64,000 nucleotides of DNA from Martelella mediterranea (GTDB lineage: Bacteria > Pseudomonadota > Alphaproteobacteria > Rhizobiales > Rhizobiaceae): positions 266,804 to 330,803 of the forward strand of contig PVUG01000004.1 in NCBI GenBank assembly GCA_003001975.1, read 5' to 3'. This document shows, one piece after another, positions 45,642 to 55,888 of this stretch. The position numbers were made by a program, and so were the translations under genes. The notes beneath the pieces were generated by a model that was not told the DNA's origin, made no database searches, and saw only the letters and a list, made by a program, of their open reading frames with translations. Numbering within the stretch: position 1 is the stretch's first letter; every line of letters starts with the position of its first letter.

Positions 45642-45943
45642 TCACTCCTATTCTCTTCTTTTTTGTCTTTCGTATGAGCGCCTGCCACAAACCGATGCCG
45701 AATTCCACGTAAACTGCCCCGACCGGAACAAAGACCGGACCCGAAAGCACAGAACGGAACTGGATGCACGTTTGGCCAGTGGGAAACGATCAAACAGACA
45801 AGACAGATCGAAACCCGCATCAACGCAGAGACAGATATTATTTTCTATTCGGGCAAGAGCTTGTCGCCCATGCTCCCGGAAGCAAATACCATTCTAAACA
45901 AAAAAGTAAAGTTACAATCAGATAAATCGTATCTTTTTGTTTC
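45642..45943. other. mucR upstream region
   Basis: About 300 bases between mucR and the terminator of the antiporter operon. AT-rich near mucR and near 45900. Probably contains the mucR promoter and autoregulatory sites; I cannot place them. Short open frames here have no ribosome sites. Confidence 0.35.
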
Positions 45944-45982
45944 AAAAAAAAGGTGAGAGCGATGAACTATCGCATCCCACCT
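45944..45982 (-). terminator. Intrinsic terminator of the antiporter operon
   Basis: Stem of about 12 pairs with one bulge and one wobble (45951-45963 with 45969-45982), loop of five, then eight T residues on the minus strand. Lies 40 bases after the last antiporter gene. Confidence 0.82.
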
Positions 45983-46022
45983 CGCCTTATACTTCAAGTT
46001 CTTTTCGGACAAGTTAGGAAAA

Positions 46023-46361
46023 CTATCCCTCTTCGTAACTCTGAAGTTCATCCTGCACGGTTTTCTCGTGGAGAGGGTAACCGACCTGATGCGATGCCCG
46101 CGCCAGAAGGTGTGCCGAAATCGGCGCCGTCAGCACGAAAAATGCGATACCCGCAAACGCCCGCACAAAGGTCGCGACATCGCCGGAGTGCACGCCGATG
46201 GCCAGAAAAATCAGGCCAGCCCCCACCGTGCCCGTCTTCGAGGCTGCGTGCATGCGCGTGTAGAGATCCGGCAGGCGCACGATCCCGATTGCCGCGGTCA
46301 ACGCGAAGATGGAACCGCCGAGCATCAGAACGGAAACGAAAACGGCAATAACATAATCCAT
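46023..46361 (-). CDS. mnhG: Monovalent cation/H+ antiporter subunit G
   Basis: 112 residues, three membrane helices; [21 protein letters not shown] is the MnhG/PhaG signature. Last gene of the seven-subunit Mrp-type operon. Required for assembly of the antiporter; not itself proton-pumping. Confidence 0.94.
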   Translation of the reverse strand: MDYVIAVFVSVLMLGGSIFALTAAIGIVRLPDLYTRMHAASKTGTVGAGLIFLAIGVHSGDVATFVRAFAGIAFFVLTAPISAHLLARASHQVGYPLHEKTVQDELQSYEEG

Positions 46362-46367
46362 CGTGGA

Positions 46368-46757
46368 CTACTCCTTCTTCGCGGCGTCGGCAGAGACCAC
46401 CGGCACGTCTTCACCAGCGCTTCCCGCATCATAAGCCATCGGATGCGGCCGGACCTGAAATCCGGTTTCCGTCTCGTCGCGCATGGCGCTGGAACGGATG
46501 AAACGGGCGAAGGCCACGGTTGCCAGAAAGCCGACAAGACCGAGTGCAATGGCAATATCGACATAAAGCGTGAAACCGGTGCGGATCGCAATCATTACGA
46601 TAAAGCCCATGGCAACGGCCACCAGCATATCGAGCGCCAGAACCCGGTCCGGCAGTGTCGGCCCTCTGACCACCCGGAAGGCGGTGAGAACAAGCGCCAG
46701 CGACAGGATCGCAATCGCGATGTCGGCGGCAGCTCCTACAATCATATCAGGCGTCAT
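46368..46757 (-). CDS. mnhF: Monovalent cation/H+ antiporter subunit F
   Basis: 129 residues, three membrane helices; [18 protein letters not shown] is the MnhF/PhaF signature. The C-terminus has a polar extension (about 35 residues). ATG overlaps the subunit E stop; subunit G follows after six bases. Confidence 0.94.
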   Translation of the reverse strand: MTPDMIVGAAADIAIAILSLALVLTAFRVVRGPTLPDRVLALDMLVAVAMGFIVMIAIRTGFTLYVDIAIALGLVGFLATVAFARFIRSSAMRDETETGFQVRPHPMAYDAGSAGEDVPVVSADAAKKE

Positions 46758-47230
46758 CAGGCAAAGGCCTCCCTGATCTTTCTCTCGAACCCGTTGGCAA
46801 TGTCGCGGCGAATACCGTCGGGATCGGAACAGTCGATGGCATGGATAAAGAGATATTTCTTGTCGTCGGAGACATCCACGGTCAGCGTACCAGGGGTCAG
46901 GGTAATCATATTGGCCAACAGAACGATTTCAAAATCCCTTTCAAGTGACAGTTCGAAGCGCAGGATACCCGGCTTCAGCTCCATGCGCGGCGAGCAGACC
47001 AGTTTGGCGACCGACCAGGCCGACGCCATAAGATCGTAAAGAAAGGCCAGTATCAGCGCCGTGATGCGCCGGGCTCTGGAAAAATATCCGGCCCCGCCGA
47101 CCTGATGGCGAACCAGCGCCAACGATATCGCACCGATCACGAAACCGAACACCAGATTGTGCAGCGATGCACTGCCGGTAACCGCGACCCAGACGATCGC
47201 AAGAACAAGGTTCAGGAGCAGCATTGTCAT
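46757..47230 (-). CDS. mnhE: Monovalent cation/H+ antiporter subunit E
   Basis: 157 residues. Two or three membrane helices at the N-terminus and the conserved [20 protein letters not shown] and LFIHAIDC of MnhE/PhaE. Starts directly at the subunit D stop. Confidence 0.94.
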   Translation of the reverse strand: MTMLLLNLVLAIVWVAVTGSASLHNLVFGFVIGAISLALVRHQVGGAGYFSRARRITALILAFLYDLMASAWSVAKLVCSPRMELKPGILRFELSLERDFEIVLLANMITLTPGTLTVDVSDDKKYLFIHAIDCSDPDGIRRDIANGFERKIREAFA

Positions 47231-48787
47231 CTAGTACCCTCCCCCGGGAAAGACCGACATGAAATAGGCGTCAGGCGAGATAATGCCGTTAACGGCCTGT
47301 GTGGCAATCGCCAGAAGCGGCTCGGGATAGACACCGAAAACCACCACCAGCGCCATCAACGCGATCACCGGCAGGCTCTGTGACAGCGGCAGGGCCATCT
47401 TGGCGGCAGGCGGTTCCGTTGCCGGACGCCAATAGACCAGGAGGAAAATGCGCCCGAGCGCAATCGTGGTGCAGAACCCGGCAAACAGAATGGCCGCCGC
47501 CAGCCACCACTGGCCGGCATCAAGCGTTGCCCGCACCAGGATCGCCTTCGGCCAGAAACCGGAAAACGGCGGAAGCCCGGCAGCGGCGAAGAAGGCCGCA
47601 AGGCTCAGACCCGCAAAGGCCGGATTGCTGCGGTAAAGCCCGCCGATTTGAACCAGCGAAAACCCGCCGGCCAGTTTTCCGGCAAGACCGACGACAAAAT
47701 AGAGCGCCGTCATCAGGATCATCGAATGAAGCGCATAGACCAGCGCGCCTTCCAGACCGGAAACCCCGCCCACGGCAACACCGGCAAACACATTGCCGAT
47801 ACCGACGATCACGATGTAACCGACAGTGCGGCGGATATCATGCTGGGCAATGGCGCCGAGCCCGGCCAGCACCATGGTGAGGAATGCGCTGATGCCGACG
47901 AGTGCGCCCAGATTGGCAAGATCGGCCGGCAGGATCATCACCATGACCCTGAGCAGCGCATAGACGCCAACCTTGGTCAAAAGCCCGCCGAACAGGCCGG
48001 AAACCACGGTTCTGGGCGTATGATAGGACGCCGGAAGCCAGAAATTGACCGGAAACGCTGCCGCTTTCATCCCGAAGGCGAGCACGAACAGCGCGCCGAT
48101 GGTGGCCGTCGGCAGCGCGGGCGCTGCACGCGCCTTCAGCGCGATATCGGCCATGTTGAGCGTGCCGAACACGCCGTAGAGATAGGCAACGGCAATCAGA
48201 AACAGCGTCGTGCCGATCAGGTTCAGCACCGCATATTTCATTGCGCCATCAAGCTGCTCATGGGTAGAGCCAAGAATGAGCAGGCCGAAGGAGGAAATCA
48301 GCAGAACCTCGAACCAGACATAGAGGTTGAAGATGTCGCCGGTCAGAAACGCACCGGAAACACCGGCCATCAACAGCATCAAAAACGGATAGAAACCATA
48401 TCGCCGCCCGCTGTTGCGAATGTCGCCGACGGCGAAGATTGCACCGGCAAGGCCCGCGATCGCGGCGGCAAGTGCAAACAGCCCGCCCAGCAGGTCGGCC
48501 GAAAAGGCAATGCCAAAGGGCGGCAGCCAGCGGCCGGCCACCATGGTGATCGGGCCATCGGTTGAAACGGCGTAAACCAGCAGGCTGTCGATCACGACAA
48601 GCAGGGCAAGGGCGGGAATGGCAATCACCGGATGCCAGACGGTGTGCTTGCGGATCAGCATCAGCACCGCACCGACCGTGATGCAGAGCGCAACCGGCAG
48701 GATGGGCAGCCAATCCGTCAGCGTTGACGGTTCCATTGTCAGCGCAAGCGACAGATCGATATTGTGGGCGGAGGACGAAGCGGCCAT
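47231..48787 (-). CDS. mnhD: Monovalent cation/H+ antiporter subunit D
   Basis: 518 residues, about 14 membrane helices, homologous to the proton-pumping NuoN/NuoM subunits of complex I. WFEVLLISSFGLLILG, KAAAFPVNFWLPASYH (conserved Lys) and the His in FWLPASYHTP are visible. ATG 48787 lacks a clear ribosome site; ATG 48736 is a shorter option. Confidence 0.94.
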   Translation of the reverse strand: MAASSSAHNIDLSLALTMEPSTLTDWLPILPVALCITVGAVLMLIRKHTVWHPVIAIPALALLVVIDSLLVYAVSTDGPITMVAGRWLPPFGIAFSADLLGGLFALAAAIAGLAGAIFAVGDIRNSGRRYGFYPFLMLLMAGVSGAFLTGDIFNLYVWFEVLLISSFGLLILGSTHEQLDGAMKYAVLNLIGTTLFLIAVAYLYGVFGTLNMADIALKARAAPALPTATIGALFVLAFGMKAAAFPVNFWLPASYHTPRTVVSGLFGGLLTKVGVYALLRVMVMILPADLANLGALVGISAFLTMVLAGLGAIAQHDIRRTVGYIVIVGIGNVFAGVAVGGVSGLEGALVYALHSMILMTALYFVVGLAGKLAGGFSLVQIGGLYRSNPAFAGLSLAAFFAAAGLPPFSGFWPKAILVRATLDAGQWWLAAAILFAGFCTTIALGRIFLLVYWRPATEPPAAKMALPLSQSLPVIALMALVVVFGVYPEPLLAIATQAVNGIISPDAYFMSVFPGGGY

Positions 48788-48810
48788 GGGAGGAGTCTTT
48801 TTATCCTTGT

Positions 48811-49188
48811 TCAGTAGCCAAGCGGCGGCATGGGCTGATCCTTGGGCTCCGCGGCCCGCATATCGTCGGTATCATCGGTGTCGAGATCCTGATACGCGCG
48901 GTAGGTCAAAACCAGAAGGAAAGCGAAGAACGAAAACGAAATCACGATCGCCGTCAGGATCAGCGCCTGCGGCAACGGGTTGGCCGTGCCGGCGGGCAGC
49001 GTTTCCAGGGTCTCGGGGATGATCGGCGGCACGAAGCCGGTGATCCGGCCTGCGGTGAAGATCAGAAGATTGACGGCGTTGCCGAGAATGGCGATGCCAA
49101 GCATGATGCGCACGCTGTGGCGCGACAGCATCAGGTAGATCGCCGCGGTAAAGAACAGGCCGACAAGGCAGGACAGCACGAATTCCAT
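48811..49188 (-). CDS. mnhC: Monovalent cation/H+ antiporter subunit C
   Basis: 125 residues, three membrane helices, NuoK-like; LMLSRHSVRIMLGIAILGNAV and PQALILTAIVISFSFFAFLL identify MnhC/PhaC. Overlaps the subunit B stop by one base. Confidence 0.95.
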   Translation of the reverse strand: MEFVLSCLVGLFFTAAIYLMLSRHSVRIMLGIAILGNAVNLLIFTAGRITGFVPPIIPETLETLPAGTANPLPQALILTAIVISFSFFAFLLVLTYRAYQDLDTDDTDDMRAAEPKDQPMPPLGY

Positions 49189-49607
49189 CAGACATGGTCC
49201 TTTTCTTCAAGCGCCAGAAAGATGGAGGAAATCGAGCCGAAGACGACCAGATAAACCCCGATATCAAAGGTCGTGACGGTGGAGATCGGCACCTCGACGC
49301 CGAAGATCACCGGATAGATCCAGTGCGCCGTCATGAACGGCACATGGGCAAAGATCGAGATGAACCCGGAAAGCGCCGACAGCAGCAGGCCCGCACCGGC
49401 AATCGACATCGGATGGAAGAAGATCGCACGGCGCACCGCCGAAACCCCCGAGGCAATCCCGAAGATCGCAATCGCCGAAGCCGCGATCAGCCCTCCGATG
49501 AACCCGCCGCCGGGCGCGTTATGCCCGCGCAACAGCACGAAGATAGAAAACAGCATCATCAGAGCGGAAAGAAACGGCGCAGTCGTCCGGAAGATCAGCG
49601 TGTTCAT
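49188..49607 (-). CDS. mnhB: Monovalent cation/H+ antiporter subunit B
   Basis: 139 residues, four membrane helices; [16 protein letters not shown] and [20 protein letters not shown] are the MnhB signature. Separate from subunit A, whereas some rhizobial Pha systems fuse A and B. ATG overlaps the subunit A stop. Confidence 0.94.
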   Translation of the reverse strand: MNTLIFRTTAPFLSALMMLFSIFVLLRGHNAPGGGFIGGLIAASAIAIFGIASGVSAVRRAIFFHPMSIAGAGLLLSALSGFISIFAHVPFMTAHWIYPVIFGVEVPISTVTTFDIGVYLVVFGSISSIFLALEEKDHV

Positions 49608-51964
49608 TGTGCTTGCTCCTCTTTTGCCGCGGGCGTTGCCTTCGGTTTTGCCGCACGCAGGCGGATCAGCGCCAGAATGGCCAGCCCCGTGATCATGACC
49701 ACGGCGATTTCTCCCAGCGTATCCGTTCCGCGGAAGTCGACAATGATGACATTGACGACGTTGTGCCCGTGGGCAATGGCTTTCGAATAGGTGTTGAAGA
49801 AGACCGTCAGCGCGTCATCGAACGGCACCTGGGTGGCGCGCATCAACAGCAGCGCGAAACCGAGGCCGCACAGAACGGCAATGGAACCGTCGAAAAGCTT
49901 CTGGCCAATCGCACGATGGTCGGACGGCACAAGGTTCAGCCGCGTCATGACCAGGGTGAGGATGACGACGGAAAGCGTTTCGACCATGAACTGGGTAAAC
50001 GACAGATCCGGCGCTCCGAGCAGCAGGAACAGAACGGCCACGCAGAACCCCTGAATGCCCAGCGTCACGATTGCCGTCAGGCGGTTATGCGCGGTGATCA
50101 CCGCCGCCAGCCCGACAACGGCCAGCCCCAGAATGACCCAGTGGCCGAGGCGGAAACTGTCGGGAAAGCCCGGCCATTGCGGCAGTTCGCCGAAGGAAAC
50201 GAGCGACACCAGAAGAACGGCCGCAATCACGCAGAATGTCGCCGTGATGTAGAATTCGAGGCGACCGGGCTGAATGGTCTGGGTAACCCGGAACGAAAAA
50301 CGGACAATGCCGCGCATGAAACTGTCGAACCAGGAATCGGGACCGGGGCCGAGCCGGACAAGAAGACCGGCCATTGCCGCACGTCCTCTGGCAAGTTGCC
50401 AGTAGACGACGAGCGCCAGCGCCACGGTGAGCACGGAAAGCGCCAGCGGCACCCCGATATGCGGGATCAGCGACAGGTGGATTTCCACCGCCTCACCGGC
50501 AACCGCGCTTGCCATCGGACCGGAAATATGGGTGTTGAAATAATGCGAGAACAAGGCGGCAAGCAACGCCGTCGCCCCGAGCACGACCGGACCGAGCCAC
50601 ATCAGCACCGGCCCCTCATGCGCATGTTTCGGTGTTTCGGTCTTGGCGCCGATGAACGGTTTCAGCCCGACGCCGAAGCCGATGGCAAACATCAGCGCAT
50701 TGCCGAAAATCGCAATCAGCAGAATGATCGTGGCAAACAGACTGCCGGCGGCAAGCGCCTCGTAAATCCCTTCCTTGGCAAGGAAACCGACGAAGGGCGG
50801 CAGACCACCCATGGAGATCGCGCCGGCAAGACCCGCGGCAAACGTGATCGGCATGACCTTTGCCAGTCCGCCGAGTTTCGTCAGGTCGCGCGTTCCGGTC
50901 TCGTGGTCGATCAGACCGGCCACCATGAACAGCCCGCCCTTGAACAGCGAATGGGCAATCAGATAGAGCACCGCGCCCTCGGCGGCATGGGGAATATCCA
51001 TACCGGTCATCATCACCATCAGACCGAGCGAGGAGACGGTGGTATAGGCCAGCATCAGTTTCAGATCGGTCTGGCGGATCGCCAGCAGCGTGCCGACGAT
51101 CAGGGTCGCGGCGCCGAAAACCGGCAGCACGGTCGTCCATGCAACGGTATCGCCCATGACCGGGTTGAGCCGCATCAGCAGGTAAACCCCGGCCTTCACC
51201 ATGGTGGCCGAGTGCAGGTAGGCCGATACCGGCGTCGGCGCCTCCATGGCGTTGGGAAGCCAGAAATGAAACGGAAACTGCGCGGATTTGGTAAAGGCCC
51301 CGCCCAGCACCAGAATGAAGGCTGCCAGATAAAGCGGACTTTCACGCAGCACATTGCCGGACTGCAACAATTCGGAAAGCGAAGCGACCCCGGTGATATG
51401 CTGGATCAGCAGCACACCCGCCAAAAGCAACAGCCCGCCGCCGCCGGTCACCACCAGCGCCTGCAGCGCCGCGCGGCGCGAGGCTTCCTTCTCGTTGTCG
51501 AAGCCGATCAGCAGGAACGAGGTGATCGAGGTCAGCTCCCAGAAGACGAACAGCATCAGCAGCCCGTCCGACACCACCACACCCAGCATCGCGCCCATGA
51601 ACATGAACATGAAGGACACAAACCGCGCCTGCTGCGGATGCCCTTTCATGTAGCCGCCGGAATACAGCACGATCATGGTGCCGATACCGGTGATCAGGAT
51701 CGCGAATGTCAGGGAAAGCCCGTCAAGCAGGAAGGAAAAGCGCAAGCCCAGGCTTGGTATCCAGTCATAACCACCGGTCAGCACCGCACCATCGGCAACC
51801 TGCGGAATGAGGCGAACGAACTGCACCAGCGAAAACAACGGCACAAGTGCCAGAAGCCACGGCGCATTCGAATGGAATATCCGGTAGAGTATCGGAGAAA
51901 AGACCGCGCCCAGAAAAGGCAAGCACAAGGCCAAAAATACAAGAGCCGTTTCACTGGCGGTCAT
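49604..51964 (-). CDS. mnhA: Monovalent cation/H+ antiporter subunit A
   Basis: 786 residues, about 20 membrane helices. NuoL-like core with [40 protein letters not shown] and [16 protein letters not shown]; a C-terminal domain ([19 protein letters not shown]) found in MrpA. Exchanges Na+ or K+ for H+ and supports alkaline or salt tolerance. First gene of the operon. The very long antisense frame over this gene is a shadow. Confidence 0.95.
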   Translation of the reverse strand: MTASETALVFLALCLPFLGAVFSPILYRIFHSNAPWLLALVPLFSLVQFVRLIPQVADGAVLTGGYDWIPSLGLRFSFLLDGLSLTFAILITGIGTMIVLYSGGYMKGHPQQARFVSFMFMFMGAMLGVVVSDGLLMLFVFWELTSITSFLLIGFDNEKEASRRAALQALVVTGGGGLLLLAGVLLIQHITGVASLSELLQSGNVLRESPLYLAAFILVLGGAFTKSAQFPFHFWLPNAMEAPTPVSAYLHSATMVKAGVYLLMRLNPVMGDTVAWTTVLPVFGAATLIVGTLLAIRQTDLKLMLAYTTVSSLGLMVMMTGMDIPHAAEGAVLYLIAHSLFKGGLFMVAGLIDHETGTRDLTKLGGLAKVMPITFAAGLAGAISMGGLPPFVGFLAKEGIYEALAAGSLFATIILLIAIFGNALMFAIGFGVGLKPFIGAKTETPKHAHEGPVLMWLGPVVLGATALLAALFSHYFNTHISGPMASAVAGEAVEIHLSLIPHIGVPLALSVLTVALALVVYWQLARGRAAMAGLLVRLGPGPDSWFDSFMRGIVRFSFRVTQTIQPGRLEFYITATFCVIAAVLLVSLVSFGELPQWPGFPDSFRLGHWVILGLAVVGLAAVITAHNRLTAIVTLGIQGFCVAVLFLLLGAPDLSFTQFMVETLSVVILTLVMTRLNLVPSDHRAIGQKLFDGSIAVLCGLGFALLLMRATQVPFDDALTVFFNTYSKAIAHGHNVVNVIIVDFRGTDTLGEIAVVMITGLAILALIRLRAAKPKATPAAKEEQAQ

Positions 51965-52222
51965 GGCATCCCCAAAAAACTAACAATACACAACGCCGAC
52001 GCCGTACAGGCCGGACGAAAGGCGCATCAAAGATACGTGTTACGGCAAGAAAAGCACCGGCTCAAGGGTTGCCGACGCTTTTCACACCTTCGAAATGACG
52101 TTTCGCGCAATTCAACACTTTGACATCGTCCGGCGCGACAAACCATTGCTTTTCTTCATGTCGCAACCCAACTTGAACTGCAGGCAATTCCATTAAACGG
52201 CAAAAGAAAGCGGAGTGCGACA

Positions 52223-52636
52223 TTGACCCAGAGCAATAAACAGAAAAAAACGCTGACAGATTCACAATGGCGCGATGAACTGACGCCCGAACAGTACCAT
52301 ATCTTGCGCGAGCACGGTACGGAGCGGCCGTTTACCGGCCCCTTCTGGAACAGTTTCGAATCGGGAACCTATTTTTGCGCAGGGTGCGAAACGGCTCTGT
52401 TTCGCTCCGACACCAAGTTCGATGCCGGCTGCGGCTGGCCGAGTTTCTTCGAGCCGGTCGAACCCGGCGTGGTCACCGAACTGCGTGACGACAGCCACGG
52501 GATGGTACGCACCGAAATCCGCTGCGCAAACTGCGGCGGCCATCTCGGCCATGTCTTCCCCGACGGCCCGCCGCCCACAGGCCTGCGCTACTGCATGAAC
52601 GGACACGCCATGCACTTCGTCGTGGATGAAGTATAA
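52223..52636 (+). CDS. msrB: Peptide-methionine (R)-S-oxide reductase
   Basis: 137 residues. Repairs oxidised Met. Zinc Cys pairs CAGC and CANC, the [13 protein letters not shown] motif and the catalytic Cys in [10 protein letters not shown] are present. The start is TTG 52223, with CGGAG seven bases upstream. Single gene, divergent from the antiporter operon. Confidence 0.95.
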   Translation: MTQSNKQKKTLTDSQWRDELTPEQYHILREHGTERPFTGPFWNSFESGTYFCAGCETALFRSDTKFDAGCGWPSFFEPVEPGVVTELRDDSHGMVRTEIRCANCGGHLGHVFPDGPPPTGLRYCMNGHAMHFVVDEV

Positions 52637-53088
52637 CATGAAAAAAACGGCGCCGGCGCGGATCATCAGGGTCCGTTGCGCCGGCCCCGGACGGATTGAC
52701 TGCAACTGACGGCGAAAACGGGAAAGGGAAGAGCGGTCGGCTGAACGGTCGGGGCACGAGGAACTCCGGCAACGATCAGCCGACCGACCCCACGATTTCA
52801 GGAGATGCGGCGGACCTGAGCATCATGGGGCAACCGTCAAAGGCTGCGTTAGCAACCTTGAACACTCCCAAATATTAATCAACCGATTTCTGCTTATCAA
52901 CCGAAATTCTGTCCATTTTATGGTTAACGGACAAGCATTTACTAGCTTTCCTTACCGCCGGGCCAAAACCGTCCAAGCCGGCTTCAGCCCCGATATCGCC
53001 GCTCATTTCAGCCTGTAAAAGCGTCTTCCGCGCCCCTGCCGGCAACAAGAATAGACGGCAACGCGACTTGCCGATCCTTGCCCCGAAA
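52637..53088. other. Intergenic region between msrB and the PleD-like gene
   Basis: 452 bases between two converging genes. It has a GC-rich hairpin (GCCGGCGC at 52652-52659 with its complement at 52678-52685) followed on the minus strand by seven T residues, and one ATGGTTAA octamer (52920-52927). Short open frames lack ribosome sites and family features, so I call no gene. Confidence 0.45.
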
Positions 53089-54378
53089 TCAGTTTACTTC
53101 CGTCAGCGCGGTGCGAATGGCAAGCTCCGCCATATCGGCTGCGGGCTGAAGCGCATCGCGGGCGCCCTCCCCCGTCAATGCGGCCAGGTTAGCGTCAAGC
53201 CTCTGGCGCAGCGTGGCGATGGCCTGTTCAGCGTCATCGCGGTGACGATCGGGATAGAGGATGGCGAACAGCCCGTCTTCCACACGACTGGCAGCATCAC
53301 GACCGCTCAGGTGATAACGGATCAGCGCGGCCACGGCGTCGGCGCGTGTGCCTGCGGGGTCTTCCGGCACCCTGACAACGCCCATATAGAGCGGTTCTCC
53401 AACCGAAGAGGCCTCACGCTTCAGCGCGTTCAGGGTCGTTGCAAAACGCTCCGGGGCCAGCAGTCCGGTGTCGCTTTCGGTCGTTTCGGGCACCTCGGAA
53501 TAATCACTGACCACTGCGCCCAGCGCCTCCACATAGCGCTTGCGGCGCAGATGCAGCAGCGCCCGCAACACCAGTTCCCCGGTTTCGCCCGGCCATGTCA
53601 TGCAGTCATCCGCACTGCGCGCTGCCTCTCCCGAAATATCGGGTAGCGCGCCGGGCTCGCACAGCGCAAACAGCGGCACGAACCGCATGCCGGGCACGCA
53701 GCGCAATTGTCCGCAGATCCGCAACGCATCGGAAAGCACCGCCCCGCCATGCACCAGCACGAGATCGAAGTGCTGGCTGGACGCAAGATAGAGCGCTTCG
53801 CGCAGATCGCCGGTCGCCACGGTCGTCGTCAGCGACAGCATGCTTTTCAGCAGGTCCTGGCGCATCGAAGCGTCTTCGGCGACAACCAGAACCCGCACGG
53901 TTTCATCCGGCACGGCTGCCGCGCGCGGGGCTGAAAAGGCGTGTTCGAACGCCCCCGCCTCCCCCTGCAGCGCATGGAAACGCAAGAGCGCCGAAATCCT
54001 GGCGGCGGCGGTGGCAAGGTTATGCTCAAGCCCGATCACATCATCGGCGCCGGCACGCAGGGCCGCAAGCCGCAGGGTCGCATCCGCCCGCTCGGGCGTG
54101 ACGATGGCGACGGGCGCGCTGACCCCCGAATCACTCTCTTTCAAAATGCCGCAGCATGCCAGTGCCGGGCCCGGCGCATCGTCATCGACGGCAACCAGAA
54201 TCAGGCTTGCAGCATCGACGGCGGCCATCGTTGTGTCGCTGTCGGAAAAATCGGCCTGGAAGAACCCAACCGACCAGCCGCTCAGCATTGCCGACAACGT
54301 CTGGGCAACAGCCCCCTCGCCGCCGATCAGGACAATGCTTTCATGCGTTGCGGTATTCAAATTCGCCCCCTCAGGCAT
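53089..54378 (-). CDS. Degenerate PleD-like protein
   Basis: 429 residues, with the REC-REC-GGDEF layout of PleD and encoded directly after divK, as pleD is in related bacteria. All key motifs are altered. The first receiver begins IVLIGGEG without the acidic pair, the second has FDLVLVHGG where the phospho-Asp should be, and the GGDEF loop reads [12 protein letters not shown]. Diguanylate cyclase activity is not expected. The fold seems kept (no frameshift or stop), so it may be a scaffold. ATG 54378 overlaps the divK stop by eight bases. Confidence 0.8.
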   Translation of the reverse strand: MPEGANLNTATHESIVLIGGEGAVAQTLSAMLSGWSVGFFQADFSDSDTTMAAVDAASLILVAVDDDAPGPALACCGILKESDSGVSAPVAIVTPERADATLRLAALRAGADDVIGLEHNLATAAARISALLRFHALQGEAGAFEHAFSAPRAAAVPDETVRVLVVAEDASMRQDLLKSMLSLTTTVATGDLREALYLASSQHFDLVLVHGGAVLSDALRICGQLRCVPGMRFVPLFALCEPGALPDISGEAARSADDCMTWPGETGELVLRALLHLRRKRYVEALGAVVSDYSEVPETTESDTGLLAPERFATTLNALKREASSVGEPLYMGVVRVPEDPAGTRADAVAALIRYHLSGRDAASRVEDGLFAILYPDRHRDDAEQAIATLRQRLDANLAALTGEGARDALQPAADMAELAIRTALTEVN

Positions 54379-54742
54379 CACCCAGATAGGCCTTCACGGT
54401 CTTGATGAAATTCGGCACGGAAACCGGTTTCGAGAGATAGGCGTCGCAGCCCGCCTCGCGGATGCGCTGCTCATCGCCACGCATGGCAAACGCCGTGACC
54501 GCAACGACGGGGATTTTTGCAAGCTCACTGTCCGCTTTCAGCGCCCGGGCGATTTCGAGACCTGACTGTTCCGGCAATTGAATATCCATCAGTATAAGAC
54601 CGGGCCTGAAGATACGGGCAAGTTCATACGCATCCGCCCCGGTCCGGCTTTCCACCACTTCATAGCCCTGCGCCTCAACGAGATCACGAAAAAGCTTCAT
54701 ATTCAAATCATTGTCTTCGACGATCAGAACCTGCTTGGCCAT
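54371..54742 (-). CDS. divK: Single-domain response regulator DivK
   Basis: 123 residues, receiver domain only. Acidic pair in [17 protein letters not shown], phospho-acceptor Asp53 in [13 protein letters not shown], Lys in YLSKPVSV. DivK links the DivJ/PleC kinases to CtrA control in the alphaproteobacterial cell cycle. ATG 54742 with AAGGGG nine bases upstream. First gene of a two-gene operon with the PleD-like protein. Confidence 0.95.
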   Translation of the reverse strand: MAKQVLIVEDNDLNMKLFRDLVEAQGYEVVESRTGADAYELARIFRPGLILMDIQLPEQSGLEIARALKADSELAKIPVVAVTAFAMRGDEQRIREAGCDAYLSKPVSVPNFIKTVKAYLGDA

Positions 54743-54863
54743 TCGCGCTATCCCCTTGCACCGGCTTGCAACGCGCCGGCAAGGCGTTAGAATCGCCCTG
54801 GTGCCACTATCAGCGCATCAAAAGCCGAGTTTAGGGCGATTTGGTTAAGAAACGGAAATCCGC

Positions 54864-55163
54864 TTGAAACAATTTCAAAAAGAATCGGAAAATACAGCGC
54901 CGGATAACGAACTCGCCATCGCTATTCTGGTCTGGCTTTCTGGCAATCCCGACATGCTGAACCGGTTTTGCGCGCTGTCGGGCGTCGAAGTCGGTCAATT
55001 GCGCGCGCTCACCGAAGATCCGGGCTTCGAACGGGCCATGATCGGCTTCATCGCCGGACATGAGCCGACCCTGATGGCCTTCTGCAATGATAACGACATC
55101 GCGCCTGAAACGGTGTCGCGCGCCTGGCAGAAGCTCGAATACGGCAATGGCTTCGAACCATGA
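54864..55163 (+). CDS. DUF3572 protein
   Basis: 99 residues, helical; AIAILVWLSGNPDMLNRFCALSGVEVGQLR (given in part: LVWLSGNPDMLNRF) and FIAGHEPTLMAFC are the DUF3572 pattern. The start is TTG 54864. Function unknown. Overlaps the next gene (ATGA), so they are coupled. Confidence 0.8.
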   Translation: MKQFQKESENTAPDNELAIAILVWLSGNPDMLNRFCALSGVEVGQLRALTEDPGFERAMIGFIAGHEPTLMAFCNDNDIAPETVSRAWQKLEYGNGFEP

Positions 55164-55813
55164 CCTGCCTTGCAGCCGAAATCGGCGAACACCTCGATAT
55201 CGGCGCGCGGCCGCTTCTCGTCGTCGATGTGGATGAAGTGGTGCTGCAGTTCGTCGCACCCTTCAAGGCTTTCCTGAGGGCCAACGGCCACGCACTGAAT
55301 CTCCAAACCTTCAGCCTCAACGGCAATGTGATTTCGCTTGCCGACGGGCGACGGGTGGAAAATGCCAGGGTCGCATCGCTGCTTTCCGCCTTCTACGACC
55401 AGCAGGAAGACTGGCAGAAGCCGTTTGCCGCAGCGCGCGAAACACTCGAAGAGCTGACAGACATTGCCGATGTCCTGCTTTTGACGGCAATGCCGCCCAC
55501 CCATCTGGAAAAGCGCCGGCGGCTGCTTTCCCGATTCGGGTTCGCATTCCCGCTGATCGCCTCGGAAAAACCGAAGGGCGAAGTCCTGCGAACACTCTGC
55601 AAGACCCATCCGCCGCAACTGATTTTCGTGGACGACATGCTGTATAATTGCCGTTCGGTGAGCGAATGCCTGCCGGACGCGCTGACGATCAACCTGTTGA
55701 TCAATGACGATTACCGTGCGCTGGCGCCGAAGACCATGCCGCCATCCGTGGTCGCAACGGGCTGGGACCATGCCGCGGCGATTATCCGCCGTCATGTTGC
55801 AGACAATAGTTGA
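55160..55813 (+). CDS. HAD-like hydrolase family protein, function unknown
   Basis: 217 residues. LLVVDVDEVVLQF is a HAD motif I (DxD), LLLTAMPPTH carries the motif II Thr, a conserved Lys sits in SEKPKGEVL and motif IV is LIFVDDMLYNC. All HAD catalytic positions are therefore present. Substrate unknown. Coupled to the DUF3572 gene. Confidence 0.7.
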   Translation: MTCLAAEIGEHLDIGARPLLVVDVDEVVLQFVAPFKAFLRANGHALNLQTFSLNGNVISLADGRRVENARVASLLSAFYDQQEDWQKPFAAARETLEELTDIADVLLLTAMPPTHLEKRRRLLSRFGFAFPLIASEKPKGEVLRTLCKTHPPQLIFVDDMLYNCRSVSECLPDALTINLLINDDYRALAPKTMPPSVVATGWDHAAAIIRRHVADNS

Positions 55814-55888
55814 TAGCATGCAATCCGTGCTTGCCCTCTCCGACCGGCGGCACTAATTTCAGCATGTTCAACCTTTGTTCCGATCGCC

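Noticed and set aside
49607..52123. 838-codon open frame antisense to mnhA
   Set aside because: The codon composition is that of a shadow frame (many Gln, Arg, His), it mirrors a well-recognised antiporter gene and has no ribosome site or family motif.
52696..52878. Possible small gene after msrB
   Set aside because: No Shine-Dalgarno, low-complexity polar sequence, and no family resemblance.
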